From Fennellomyces sp. T-0311 (taxonomy: Eukaryota > Mucoromycota > Mucoromycetes > Mucorales > Lichtheimiaceae): a DNA stretch of 64,000 nucleotides. Every line of letters starts with the position of its first letter. The first letter of the stretch is position 1. Below, in pieces: positions 45,373-55,923 of the stretch. The notes beneath the pieces were generated by a model. The model ran no database searches, had not been told where the DNA came from, and was given only the letters and a program-made list of their open reading frames with translations. Both the position numbers and the translations under genes were made by a program. Location: NCBI GenBank assembly GCA_025266875.1, contig JALLLT010000008.1, positions 806,001 through 870,000 on the forward strand. Direction: 5' to 3'.

Positions 45373-46837
45373 ATGGCAACGCTAAACACAAGTAAGCTGC
45401 AACTTGAACATCGTAATCAAACTAATGAATGCGTTTTTCAGATATTCGCGACTACGTGTCTGGGATTGAAAGGGGGATGCAGCCCAATGTGGAAGCTTTT
45501 TTTGCAGATCCAGACAACCGTACAGCACTTGACAGCTGGATGGCTCAGTATACTTGCTCACAAGAAATGAAGAGAAGTTTTTTGCGTAAGTTTAGAAACT
45601 TACAGCAAAAGCACCAAATACGGGGCAAGAAAACTATAGGAGGTGTTGACTTGGTAAACTGGCCACTTGAACTCCAAAGCGCGCGTACCACCCAGGCTTT
45701 TCTTTTGAATGGATCTGCTGTAATGGAAGCAACTGCAGGAAGGCTCGGGCGTGAAATAACTAACCGGATGGAGGTATGTAGTGAATATAATATTGCTAGT
45801 CAAATCCATTACAGCTAAATTGATTACAACTGATATGTCGGCCATCAGAGACCTGCGTCTAGCACACTCGTTGTATCCGATACCACTGCTCCCGCCAACG
45901 GTGCTCCTACCGGAGGAGATGAAGATGGTGACGAGAATATGAATGAGGATGAGGATGAAGCGTCGATTGCAACGGGCCGAAGCAGTCTCACTCCGAACGC
46001 TGTGCCAGACAAAATATCAATTGGGGATTTACCTGTTGAACGACTTACGACGCAAAGCGGCTTCGACATCACTGCCGCATGGCACCAGTATAAAAAGCTT
46101 TCACTTGATAAAGCCAATAGGCACAATTTGTACGTAGCATCAGAGCTTCAAAAGCTGATGTAAGTTTCGGTCTATCGCTTGAATAGGAACGAAAAAGAAT
46201 AACTATACGTATCATTTAAATGAATGAATTATAGGTCTTTGTCACACATAATGCTGCTATCTTCTGATGGCTATGATAAAGATATGATAAATATATTTGG
46301 TGCCGACGTTTTGGAGGATTTCTACTTGGAATTGCGAGGTAAGTACATAATAAAGGCCATTAAATTTGATCCGGACATGTTCAATGAGGTCAAAAATATT
46401 GTTGAGGTAAGTTACAAAGTGAGTAGCAGGAGAAAGACAATGGCAAAAATTTATAGTAGCTTTTGAAGGTTGGGGATAAGACAATGACACGTACCAAGGC
46501 GCACATGTCCTTGGCAAGTATGCTTGAGAATGCCGGTTCTCTTAATGCACGCATACTGCATATAATTTCCAACTGGTAATGTTCACAGATAATGACATGG
46601 TCTATAGTACTGATTGAGTCTTTAGTATATCCAAACTGCCCAAGACCGAGAAGTCGTATGTTATTGCCGAAACTGAACTGATTACCAACTACCTCGATCC
46701 TATTTTGAGTCCGATGTTCCATGATCCGGACAGTAATAGATTATTCAGATGGTACGTAATATCTAACGGATAGGATCTTGCGCTAGTGAAGATCACGGTT
46801 GCTGATGATGCTGTTAGGCTCAACCAAGAAAGCAGTA

Positions 46838-48177
46838 CAGTAGGGTACCAAAAGTTTTGTCGTCGAAATAAACTCAGCACCCCAATATAACTTTCATTGT
46901 TCGAAAAAAGCTCTGGTTCTTCCCCTTTTTCCCTAATCACCCATCTTTTTTTAAATGAGCGCACAATGGTATACTCTGAAGACAAACGCATTGCAGCAAT
47001 CGCGCTCCATAATGCCCAAGTAGATACCACAGAAATCGTGAAACAAACCGGCGTTCCAATTCCCACAGTCCAAAGATGGATTGAAAAGTACACGAAAACT
47101 GGCAGCCAACACAGAGCTATCGCGTCTGGACGCTCCAAGGTTTTAACCAAGCCAGATGAGCGACAAGTGCTTCGTAATGCCAAGTCAGAACGACGTCAAA
47201 CATTAAGTGACATTACCAACAGTTGCCCAACACCAGTGTCAAAGTCAACAGTTCGACGAGTATTGCACGCAAACGGCATTCATAGCAGAATTGCCAAACG
47301 AAAACCTTTTCTTAAGCCGCGCCATATCATAGCGCGCCGAAAGTTTACTGCAGCTCACAAGGACTGGACTTTGGAGGATTGGAGAAAGGTTGTTTGGACG
47401 GACGAAAATAGCTTTGAATCGGGTAAAAATTGCCGAGTTGTTCGTGTGTGGAGGGCAGCACATGAAGCTGATTATCAAGACTGTATCGCTCCCACGTTCA
47501 AAAGTGACCGTTCAACTGTGATGATATGGGGTGCCATCACCTATAACCATAAGTCAGAACTGGTGTTCATGGAGAAGAATAGGCGTAGTGCTGTTGACTT
47601 TATTGACCAAGTTTATGCAGGCGCACTTTACAACTTTTGGAACAGTCTTGAAGACCCACTCTTGATGGAGGACGGTGCTCCAGTCCATAGAGCAAGAGCA
47701 CCTACGCTTTGGCGCGAGCAAAACCGAATTGTCAAGATGGATTGGCCGGCACAAAGCCCTGACTTAAATCCGATCGAGCATGTGTGGCAGCAGATGAAAT
47801 TGGCCGTTGAAGCAAAGATGGTAAACACATCTAAAGACATAGAAACACTCAAAGCTGCTATTCAAGAGGCCTGGGATGAATTCCCCATCGAAAACGTTAA
47901 CAAGCTCGTCGATTCTGTACCCAACCGAGTCAATCTTGTCCGAAAAGCTGGTGGTCGTAGCACTAGATATTGATGTAAGTGTAACTTCTTCTTTTTTATA
48001 TAGTTTCCTGTACTTTTCTTTATTATCAAACACAGAATAACCCATAGTTGTTTTCACCATGTCTTATTTATGAGCACTTTTATTTAAATGGTGTCTTTTA
48101 TATGTGCTGAAGTACTGGTGCTCATGAATTTTGGGCTTGTCGGAGCTTCCGACGACAAAACTTCTGGAACCCAGCTG
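46838..48177 (+). mobile_element. Tc1/mariner transposon
   Basis: A 1340-bp element is flanked by TA on both sides (46836-46837 and 48178-48179). Its imperfect inverted repeats of about 28 bp read CAGTAGGGTACCAAAAGTTT and CAGCTGGGTTCCAGAAGTTT, then share TGTCGTCG. It contains one intact transposase gene. Confidence 0.9.
46966..47973 (+). CDS. Tc1/mariner DD34E transposase
   Basis: 335 residues from the ATG at 46966 (MVYSEDKR), typical for Tc1 elements. The upstream extension of the frame starts without ATG and was left out. The N-terminal half has two helix-turn-helix segments (IAAIALHNAQ...TTEIVKQTGVPIPTVQRWI and TVRRVLHANGI). The catalytic acids are Asp in WTDENSF, Asp in MEDGAPVHRA and, 34 residues later, Glu in SPDLNPIEHVW, giving DD34E. 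No stop or frameshift is seen, so the element could be autonomous. Confidence 0.94.
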   Translation: MVYSEDKRIAAIALHNAQVDTTEIVKQTGVPIPTVQRWIEKYTKTGSQHRAIASGRSKVLTKPDERQVLRNAKSERRQTLSDITNSCPTPVSKSTVRRVLHANGIHSRIAKRKPFLKPRHIIARRKFTAAHKDWTLEDWRKVVWTDENSFESGKNCRVVRVWRAAHEADYQDCIAPTFKSDRSTVMIWGAITYNHKSELVFMEKNRRSAVDFIDQVYAGALYNFWNSLEDPLLMEDGAPVHRARAPTLWREQNRIVKMDWPAQSPDLNPIEHVWQQMKLAVEAKMVNTSKDIETLKAAIQEAWDEFPIENVNKLVDSVPNRVNLVRKAGGRSTRY

Positions 48178-48779
48178 TATGTACGAGGCGGAGTCAAAAA
48201 CGCGCCCAGACGGTGGTATGTCGCTGGTAGAACAACTACAGGACGTTTATGCACTTGGCTTTGTTGAGGTCAAAGCAAGTTGTTCAGCGAAAAAGTATGC
48301 GATGACGCATATGGATACGCTTCGGTTGCCCATGTTCTGCAAAACCGCTCTGGACAACAACATTAAATGTGCTATGGCAGTGCAAGCAGTTGGTAAGTAA
48401 ACTGCGCTTCATACTATTAATTTAACCAAGCATCATTTGTTTTGCTTTCCTTTGTATGCATAGGCTAATTGACCGTTCTTCAGGAACCCACGTTACGTTC
48501 TTCCTATGCACAATTGAGGCAGAAGCACTGTATCCATTTCTGAAACTTGACCGCTTGGATGTACCAACCTCTTTTGAGTCATTACCTATTTTGTTGTCCC
48601 AGCTCGACACTTGTGCACGCATCATGAATGCATACGATGCCTTTTGCACAAAACGAAATGACAAAGACCCTGCATCCCCACTGACTCGACCAAGTCTGAC
48701 ACAAAGTCAGCTTTCAGATGTTTTGCACGAACTTAATCGCAACGCTACACCTTCTTTGATACTAGCACCAACAGTTTAA

Positions 48780-49594
48780 GTTGTAGATATGTACCGTATC
48801 AAGTTATATCCATCCACCCATTACTTATTTTGTAAATTGACATCGATTTTTTTTGCAGGTATCCAAAATTCTAGCGAAAGCTGTACTTAAATGTAACACA
48901 AACTATTCGATAGCATGAGTCTGTCCTTATCACTGGTTTCTTCTGGTATACACTACTAGCCAAATTTCAGAAATCACCGACCTCTATGTTATAGAATAGT
49001 AAACTCACGTTATTGTATCAACAATATCTTAGGGTGCTTAAACGCGAAGGTTGCCACGGTACTTGCGTATGCATTGCTACCTCGCACTCTTAATATATGT
49101 ACATATCCTGAAGAGAGTATGGCTTATTACATGGTTTTCACGTTGCGCATACGAACGGTCTAATAAGTCAGTCAAGGATATACTTTTGGTGGAGAGCTAA
49201 TATGACATATGGTAATCCCACTCAAGCAATAAACTCCTTACGTAAGATCAAGGCCTCCGGCTAGTGACGAGAATTACTTTGGTTTCGGCGACCAAGAAAC
49301 TGTGCAGTACGTAATAAGAGGTGAGTGGTATGTGGAAATAGTAATCCCAGTCTTTTATGCATACTCTTGGGCAGCGTTTGCTCTTTTTAGGAGAAATGCT
49401 TGCTGGTATAGCGACGGATTCAGCTGATTAGCTGTATAGATGTAGTTTCGCGATCTATAATATCGAAGCCAATTGCCGTCTGTATCAGTTCTGAAAACAT
49501 GTCCATCACTCTTTGCGACTCAAATTTATCACATTTCATGAACTTTAACGGCGAAGAGCTAGCTCACAGTATAAATAAGCACGCTAATGCGATC
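48780..49594. other. AT-rich spacer, nothing recognised
   Basis: Between the PD-(D/E)XK-like gene and the C2 remnant. No supported gene. Confidence 0.4.
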
Positions 49595-50230
49595 TTACCA
49601 ATCATGGTGATTGTTCGAACGTAAAAAGCGACGAAGGTATTCCGTGGCAGAAATCGCATTATAGTAACGTTCGAATATGTCACCAGTGATGGATAGACGG
49701 CTCTGACCATAACCAAGCCTCTTGGCAAGTCTAGTAATGGCAATAGATTTCCACATGACACTGACGTGGATCTTACCAGGACCATCCTTGATCGTCCACC
49801 AGTGCATACCGTTCTTGACGTGTTGTTCTCTTATATCAGCAAGCCACATCCCCCAGTGAGCGATGATTATGCCGTCCAAGGATTCCTTGCTGTCCAAAAC
49901 GTTGACACTGAGATTTAGTTTGGTCATATCGAACATAAACACCGCAAAGCATGGATCTATGCATTCGCCGGTATTCATCGCATATGGAAACAGTAAGAAT
50001 TTACATTGCTGATATCAAAGCCAAAGATTTCGTCAAAGAACATCACCGAGTAATCAACTGAGGCTCCCCAAGAACGGGGCTTAGACAGTCTTGATATGAT
50101 GGAAGTCGTTGATTATTCCATACTTGGGGCCCATTTTTCCGCTGAATTCCAATCTTCGAGTGACACTGGAATGTCGGCACTAACAGGGTCCTTGCGTACA
50201 CGAATACGTGGATATGAAGAATAATCACGA
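49595..50230 (-). pseudogene. C2-domain gene remnant
   Basis: Minus-strand segments read like exons of a C2-domain protein. An upstream piece (near 50230-50105) contains YPRIRVRKDPVSADIPVSLEDW. It is followed by FFDEIFGFDISN (near 50045-50005) and then FAVFMFDMTKLNLSVNVLDSKESLD...WLADI...HWWTIKDGPGKIHVSVMWKSIA (49955-49720). The last part, with a WYTLK-like beta strand and the GKI.V..MW strand, is characteristic of C2 domains of tricalbin/extended-synaptotagmin type. No complete gene can be assembled, so it is likely a truncated or decayed copy. It sits inside the long inverted repeat pair. Confidence 0.4.
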
Positions 50231-51310
50231 ACAAGCATGCATAACCTGTAATATCTCTTTTCTTAAAGTTTTGGATGCGTATTCCATTGCTACAACAATA
50301 GAATAATCCCTAAAAATCGGTTGTCCCCAATATAATGGTATTCCATCCAGTTGATACAGGAAAACATACTACGAATCATTAAAAGCTAGGCGTCTCAAAC
50401 TGGCTTCCATATTTTTTGTGAAAACAGGCTTAGCTGTTTAAAATGTGTTGAATAAATGTGACTGAAACTTCTTGTACCTCCTTTTGTAATTGAGTTTGCT
50501 GAGCATCGCTTGGAGGCACAGAAGAGATTCCTTCTTTGCACGTTTCCAGTGCACCGAATAGATAATTTTTTTTGTTTGTAAATATCGTCTAAGCTAAAGT
50601 AAAGCATTGGCTATGGTAGCGACAACTGGATTTGATGCTGTATATCGCGTTTCGCCTTTCCAAATGTACTCGGGTCTTCCATCTGGCTTGCATCCCATTA
50701 TTCTATCGTGTTTTTACCAGTAGGAGGGTTTGGTTTGGGTTCATATCTATCATTATGGTTAGACAAAGTCGGCGATACAAGAAGAATGTTCTGTAGGATC
50801 TGTTGAAGCAAGACATTACAAGTATGGAGATACGGAAAAAAGTAAAATTAGATCTTTTATTATAGGTTGGTTTGTGCTATAATATACACGGTTAGCTCTA
50901 GCTGGTGTAGGTGCTATCAATTGGGCCCGGCTAAGGATAGATCGCTCAGGAGTACTTGATTCTCACAGAGCAGAAAACCTAGAAGCTACGCAAAATGTTT
51001 TTTAGTGTTGTTAAGGAAAGGTGTGGCCAAGACTTAAAAATAGATAGTAAAATTAGACTTACGATATACTGAGCAGGTTAGTAGAACAAAAAAAATATCA
51101 GGAGTTCTTACTATAACTTGCCATGGATTACTATGCTTTCCATATCCATACATTCAAATTGTTGCAATTGCTCAGCGAATTCTTCAGCAAGGCTTGCAAA
51201 TCTGGTATTATCACTTGTAAATAATCGACTTAATAACACAACTATACTAGCCGATATTCACTTTATACAATATTTTACTCGTAAAAAGCTCAAATGTGAA
51301 CCCAAACTAG
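50231..51310. other. Spacer, nothing recognised
   Basis: AT-rich, no supported gene. A minus-strand frame at 50395-50607 has no recognisable motif. Confidence 0.4.
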
Positions 51311-51396
51311 GGGAATTGATACGGGTGTCCGCTGGGATCCCTTATGGGTGTCCGCCATTTTCTGTAGCTTAGTCAAGATGTCCCTGCATATAATAC
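51311..51396 (-). repeat. Right arm of the long-range inverted repeat
   Basis: The reverse complement matches 44036-44098 almost base for base, from GTATTATATGCAGGG to GTATCAATTCCC. It contains an extra 23-bp segment that duplicates the GCGGACACCC word. Confidence 0.8.
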
Positions 51397-51456
51397 CTGT
51401 CCAATAATAAAACTGTTGCTTATGGGTGTCCGCGTATATACCCTTATGGGTGTCCA
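51323..51456. repeat. Short dispersed repeats with GGGTGTCC core
   Basis: Four copies of GGGTGTCC, three of them preceded by CTTAT, lie within about 130 bp, overlapping and extending beyond the right arm. They suggest local amplification of a terminal motif. Confidence 0.7.
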
Positions 51457-51698
51457 CTTTTTCATTTACATATGTAGTGTATATGTATCTATCCGTCTAT
51501 ACCACATATAAAGTAAGGCTTTAATATACGGGTTTTGAGAATGGAGAAGATCCTTGTAGTATATGTCTAAAGGTTTTTTTTATCTAAGTATATAGAAACT
51601 CTAAATACAGTCCGCGTTAGAGTTGAGCAGCTAGGAAATATGGAAGTAATTTAAAGTAGTTTTCATGACGTACGTCTGTTGTTTACACTATAAACTGA

Positions 51699-51762
51699 AC
51701 GCCCACTTTTCTGTGCAAATCTGTGTACAATATGTGCATTTGACAGCACGGAAAAGTGGGCG
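51699..51762. repeat. Hairpin-forming inverted repeat
   Basis: ACGCCCACTTTTC...TGTGC is mirrored by GCACGGAAAAGTGGGCGT about 30 bp away, with one mismatch or bulge. No coding role. Confidence 0.7.
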
Positions 51763-51990
51763 TATTTGCGTTTGGATCTACCGAAAAGAGAGAGTTCACA
51801 ATAATGAATCCAATTAAGGAAGAAAAGCAATATTGACAGAGTAAGCGCAATGAAAAGCGTGTCATTAGCAAATCAAACCAATGCATGACATTAACTGCTG
51901 TAAGCATTAATTAGAACCAGGATAAATTGTCGCGGTCGAGCATTAGTCTTAAGATAAAGACATTATATAAATAAAGCCGTCCAATAATCG

Positions 51991-53245
51991 ATGGGCACTT
52001 TTATACTCTTACCTGAAGCTACGTCCTTTCACACTATGCAAAGTACTGCCCAACAAAAACGAAAGGCCGTTGAATGGAATGAATTTATAGGCAGAACCTA
52101 TGCCACAACACATCAGGCAATCAGTGCCATACAGTTCAATTCTGGGTTACACGGATTTGCCGTCAACAAATCGATGGATAGCAAGAAAGGCCTCCTCCGC
52201 TTGAAGTGCGTTCATGAAGGCAACAAGCGTAACTCATGGAAACTCGACGATGGAAAAAGACAACGCAAGACTTCATCGATAAAGTGCAACTGTTTGTGGG
52301 TCATATACCTAAAGCAGATCAAGAATGCCGGTGCATGGCAAGTTTCCAGTATAAGCAATGTACCCCATACCCATCCGGTGGAATTAAATGCATTTACGGT
52401 GTATCGACAACATCGTACGCTCAGCAACGAACAAAAGGAACTCGTCGTTGCAATGACCAAAGCATCTTCTCGCCCAGGCCAAATCCTGGACTGTCTTGCA
52501 TATAAATACCGGGAGATATGCATTGTGCGCGACATATATACGTTTCGCTCGAAAATATACAACACCGAAGGCCTCGCTGATCTTGACGCCCATGCTGAAC
52601 TTTTGAATGATAAACAATATCGAATTCGATACGCGTACGATGATAACAACTGCTTGGTTGGCCTATTTGTCGCACGTCCCAATTCCATTTAAATTGCAAG
52701 AATGTTCTCGGAGGTATGTATCATTGATGCCTCGTATAAAACTTCCAATAGCAAGTTACCTTTGGTGAATGTTGTTGAGGTATCCAATCTTGGCCGGGTA
52801 AAGCTTAGGTCGTTTTTAATTGCATCGGTGATCGTGGCAAACGAGAAAGACGAAACGTATCTGTGGGTCTTGCGCCAGCTACAAGATATCGTGTATACTA
52901 CTTTTACACCGAGCGTATTCGTCACGGACAACCAAGAATCACTGTTGTCTGCGATCAGAGTAGTGTTTCCACGGTCATCATCGATCCTGTGCATCTGGCA
53001 TGTGAAAAAGAACTTTCAAGCACGTTGGGAAAAGAAGCATGGTAACAATAAAGAATGAAAAAGCGGTACATATTACCATCGATATTTACCTCGACTGTCT
53101 AGATACCAAGGACACGTCTCTTACTGATTCTTCTCTAATTTTGCCTGCTGATTCTGAAATATCGATTCCAAAAAAGCGACGTGCTACGAAGGAAACCAAT
53201 ACTAAAGCTTACAATCCTTTTCCAGTGGGGGCAACACCTCACTGA
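51991..53245 (+). pseudogene. FAR1/MULE transposase with a premature stop
   Basis: The first 233-codon frame (51991-52692) carries an N-terminal FAR1-like DNA-binding region (EFIGRTYATTHQAISAIQ..., SSIKCNCLWVIYLKQ, VPHTHPVE). It ends at an in-frame TAA directly before the MULE catalytic region, which continues in the same frame (IIDASYKTSNSKLPLVNVVEV, SVFVTDNQESLLSAIRVVFP, CIWHVKKNF). A second stop after KKHGNNKE cuts off the rest, and only a tail fragment follows to 53245. It is a different, better preserved copy than the remnant at 24.3-26.3 kb. Non-functional unless the TAA is suppressed. Confidence 0.75.
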
Positions 53246-55923
53246 CGACATGAAGGCGCGTGAAAGAAAAGAAAATAGTCAAAGGGATTGAAATAAATCC
53301 TCTCGTTCGTATCACACGTGTCTCCACCTAGCTTGTTCACTTAAAACGACAATGTACATTGCGTTTAAAGAGGAAGGGAGCTATCTTATAGCATTTAGTC
53401 AACAGGATTCATCAATTCGCTTCTTTAGGTGACTCCTGAAGCTTTCGATGGGCATCACAATCCTAGTCCTGGGACCCAACTACTTGTGATCTTGCACCTT
53501 TCTTCTGTACCGCCATCGAAAGTAACTCAAACGCTGATCTACATACATTTGGAGAGATAATGCACAAAAGTGTCCATCCAGTACTGTAGGGTACCGAACA
53601 ATCCGCTTGGTGTAGTCTACAGAAAGTAACGATACAGCAGCATCTGGTGTAAGTATCATGGGCATTTTTACACTGATAAAAGAGGAGTAACTACGTATCG
53701 AAAACTTTGTAGCCGGTTGAGCTTCTACGGAGCAATGGTAAGAACATGTCATCCATTTAACACTGACACTTTGATGTGCATATCCATCACTACAAACCAA
53801 AAGCAGTGAGCTCTATGGTGCACCAAATACTACAGTTTAGTGCGTAAGGTAGATAAACTCTGTTATCATATGGAGTAATCATGAAATTATTGACAAAAAC
53901 GGTAGCGCAAAATTTATGTGGGCCCCATTGCAGACGAAATTACTTTTCAAGACAGTGTGCTCTGAAGATATCCCTTGATGGCATTTCGAGCGTTTATCCT
54001 TACTTTTTTTTGGTGTTTTTAACACAATTGCAATATACCGTTCCCCTCCCTGGAGCATGATAGCCGTCATTGTGTTTGGAGTAAGGAATCTCTCCAGCAC
54101 ACCACCCGGCCAGTATACCTGACTTGTGAAATATCCAAACTAGCTCTGAAGGGATTTGGCCCATTAAACTTTAGGGTGCGTCTTTACAGGTATATCGAGG
54201 CTTTTATAATACTTCGAGTAAAGGCTTTCATTTTATGGAGAAAGCTTGTCGACGAATATGATGCATGTACTTGTAACCGACGGAGGCTGTTGATCGAAAG
54301 CTTATAAATCACTATTTAAAACGTAACAGTAATCCCGATTTCCCACCCGACGTTTCGCTTGAGATCCCCATTTGCTCTCTCTCCCTTTGCCTTCCCTTTG
54401 CTATTGCGTTACATTCACTCTTTAGCTGCTGACATTGATTCTGATTCTGTTGGTACTGGTTTCTCTTCATTTACATTCCAAGTCCAGGTAAAAAAGGAGC
54501 AAGAGTGCTCCATGTGACTTTGACTGCATAGTATGATGCAATGATGACACTAAAGATGTTCTAGGGATAAACCAGTTCCTTAACCGGTTGCACATGCATC
54601 AACAGGTTTTTATTTCAACTAAAGTATAATTTTGTGATCTCCTAAACCGAAAGTCTGGTACGCAGAACAAGAAGTTATTTATTACACTATCGTAACAGGG
54701 TTTTCTCATGACAAAAACATACTCAAAATTAGAGTAGGATCAACGATTGTATACGGATAGACAAGGTTCTGTGGTGGTCTCGCTTGCCAATAGTCGGTTA
54801 TGACGTAGTAAGGCAGGGCACATAGTTGCAATACCTTTTTTGGATGACGAGAGCCTAATCCACACGTATGGTCTATTACCTCTCAAAAATAAATTATAAC
54901 TTTTGAACTAATCCACACGTATCATCATCACTTAATATGGTAGACTACTTCAGCATGTAATATTCTTTCATCTGTATCTTTCCGCCAATATCAGCGCATC
55001 AATTCACCAGTGTGGTAATCTCTGCATCAAAACGACATGTCGACGGTTGCTCCGCAACCCCATGCTCAGTTTTTTTTTCAGGTACCACATAGGTGGCTGT
55101 ATTAGGAAATTTTGGACAAGTATTGTAGTACACTTTAGGCTGGAAGTAATACGACGATTAAACGTAATCCAAGTAGATTATACACACGCCTTTAAAACCT
55201 TCTGACCTTGCTTCATAGCTTGCTAGTTCTGTATCACAAATTCTAGACCGATTGCGCCACGTCTGTATAAACCAGGTGCCAAGAACTGTGGATGGCTCGT
55301 CCCTGTCGATCAATTTATTGTGTCCTGATGTGGGCATTAAATAAACCAATGACCCAGCCAGAACATGACCCAGTAATTGCTTGATTGCCCTCGCAGACTA
55401 CTTTTATGTAATACGGTATTGCTTTTGTGAACACAAAATCAGGCAATATCCTTGCTGGATACGGAGATACAATGCCTATTAGCACCTTAAACGAGGTTTG
55501 GGCCGAGAGGAATAAGATTGGGGCACATAGTGGCTGAGGGTGATCATTTCTATTGCAGGATCGAATGCCAGGAAATGTGCTACCACGATTCACACCGATT
55601 CAGCAACTCATTGCTAATGGTAAATATGTAGCATAAATATTACCAGAAAAAACGGGCCTGTTTGGAATGAGCAGTTGCAAAGCCATTCCAATATAGTATT
55701 TGCGCCTCAGTTAAATTAACATTTGGAAATCAGAAACGAGCAGGTTACGCAAGCGTGAATTTCCAAAAATCCAAAACAGCGGATTTCAACGGGATGACCT
55801 CTTTTGGGGCGTAACACAGCGAAGATCAACTGAGCCTGCGGCGCCACACAATTTTTGTTTTCTTCATGTATAAATATAAACAAGTAAAGCCACTAACCGA
55901 GCCTAGTCTAGTCCATACCAACA
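53246..55923. other. 2.7-kb gene-poor spacer at the island edge
   Basis: No gene was recognised. Small frames at 53480-53800, 53879-54100, 55158-55349 and 55315-55593 (all -) lack motifs. TCTCTCCC-type tracts occur near 54375. The last part must contain the promoter of the kelch gene. Confidence 0.4.

Larger units (their letters stand above)
45373..48779 (+). pseudogene. PD-(D/E)XK-like gene disrupted by a Tc1/mariner element
   Basis: Exons at 45373-45391, 45442-45773, 45849-46160, 46235-46408, 46468-46579, 46624-46752 and after 46790 form a multi-exon gene. It begins MATLN, then RDYVSGIERGMQPNVEAFF, an acidic linker, NYLDPILSPMFHDPD, then (beyond the insertion) ESKTRPDGG...GFVEVKAS, and ends at 48779. 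RPDG followed 13 residues later by ExK fits the PD-(D/E)XK nuclease-fold signature. The Tc1 element at 46838-48177 sits exactly between AGC AG and T ATG of this coding sequence; frame closes when it is removed with one TA. One splice join (46753 to about 46790) keeps frame with no acceptor I could find, so a second lesion is possible. Biological role unknown. Confidence 0.6.
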
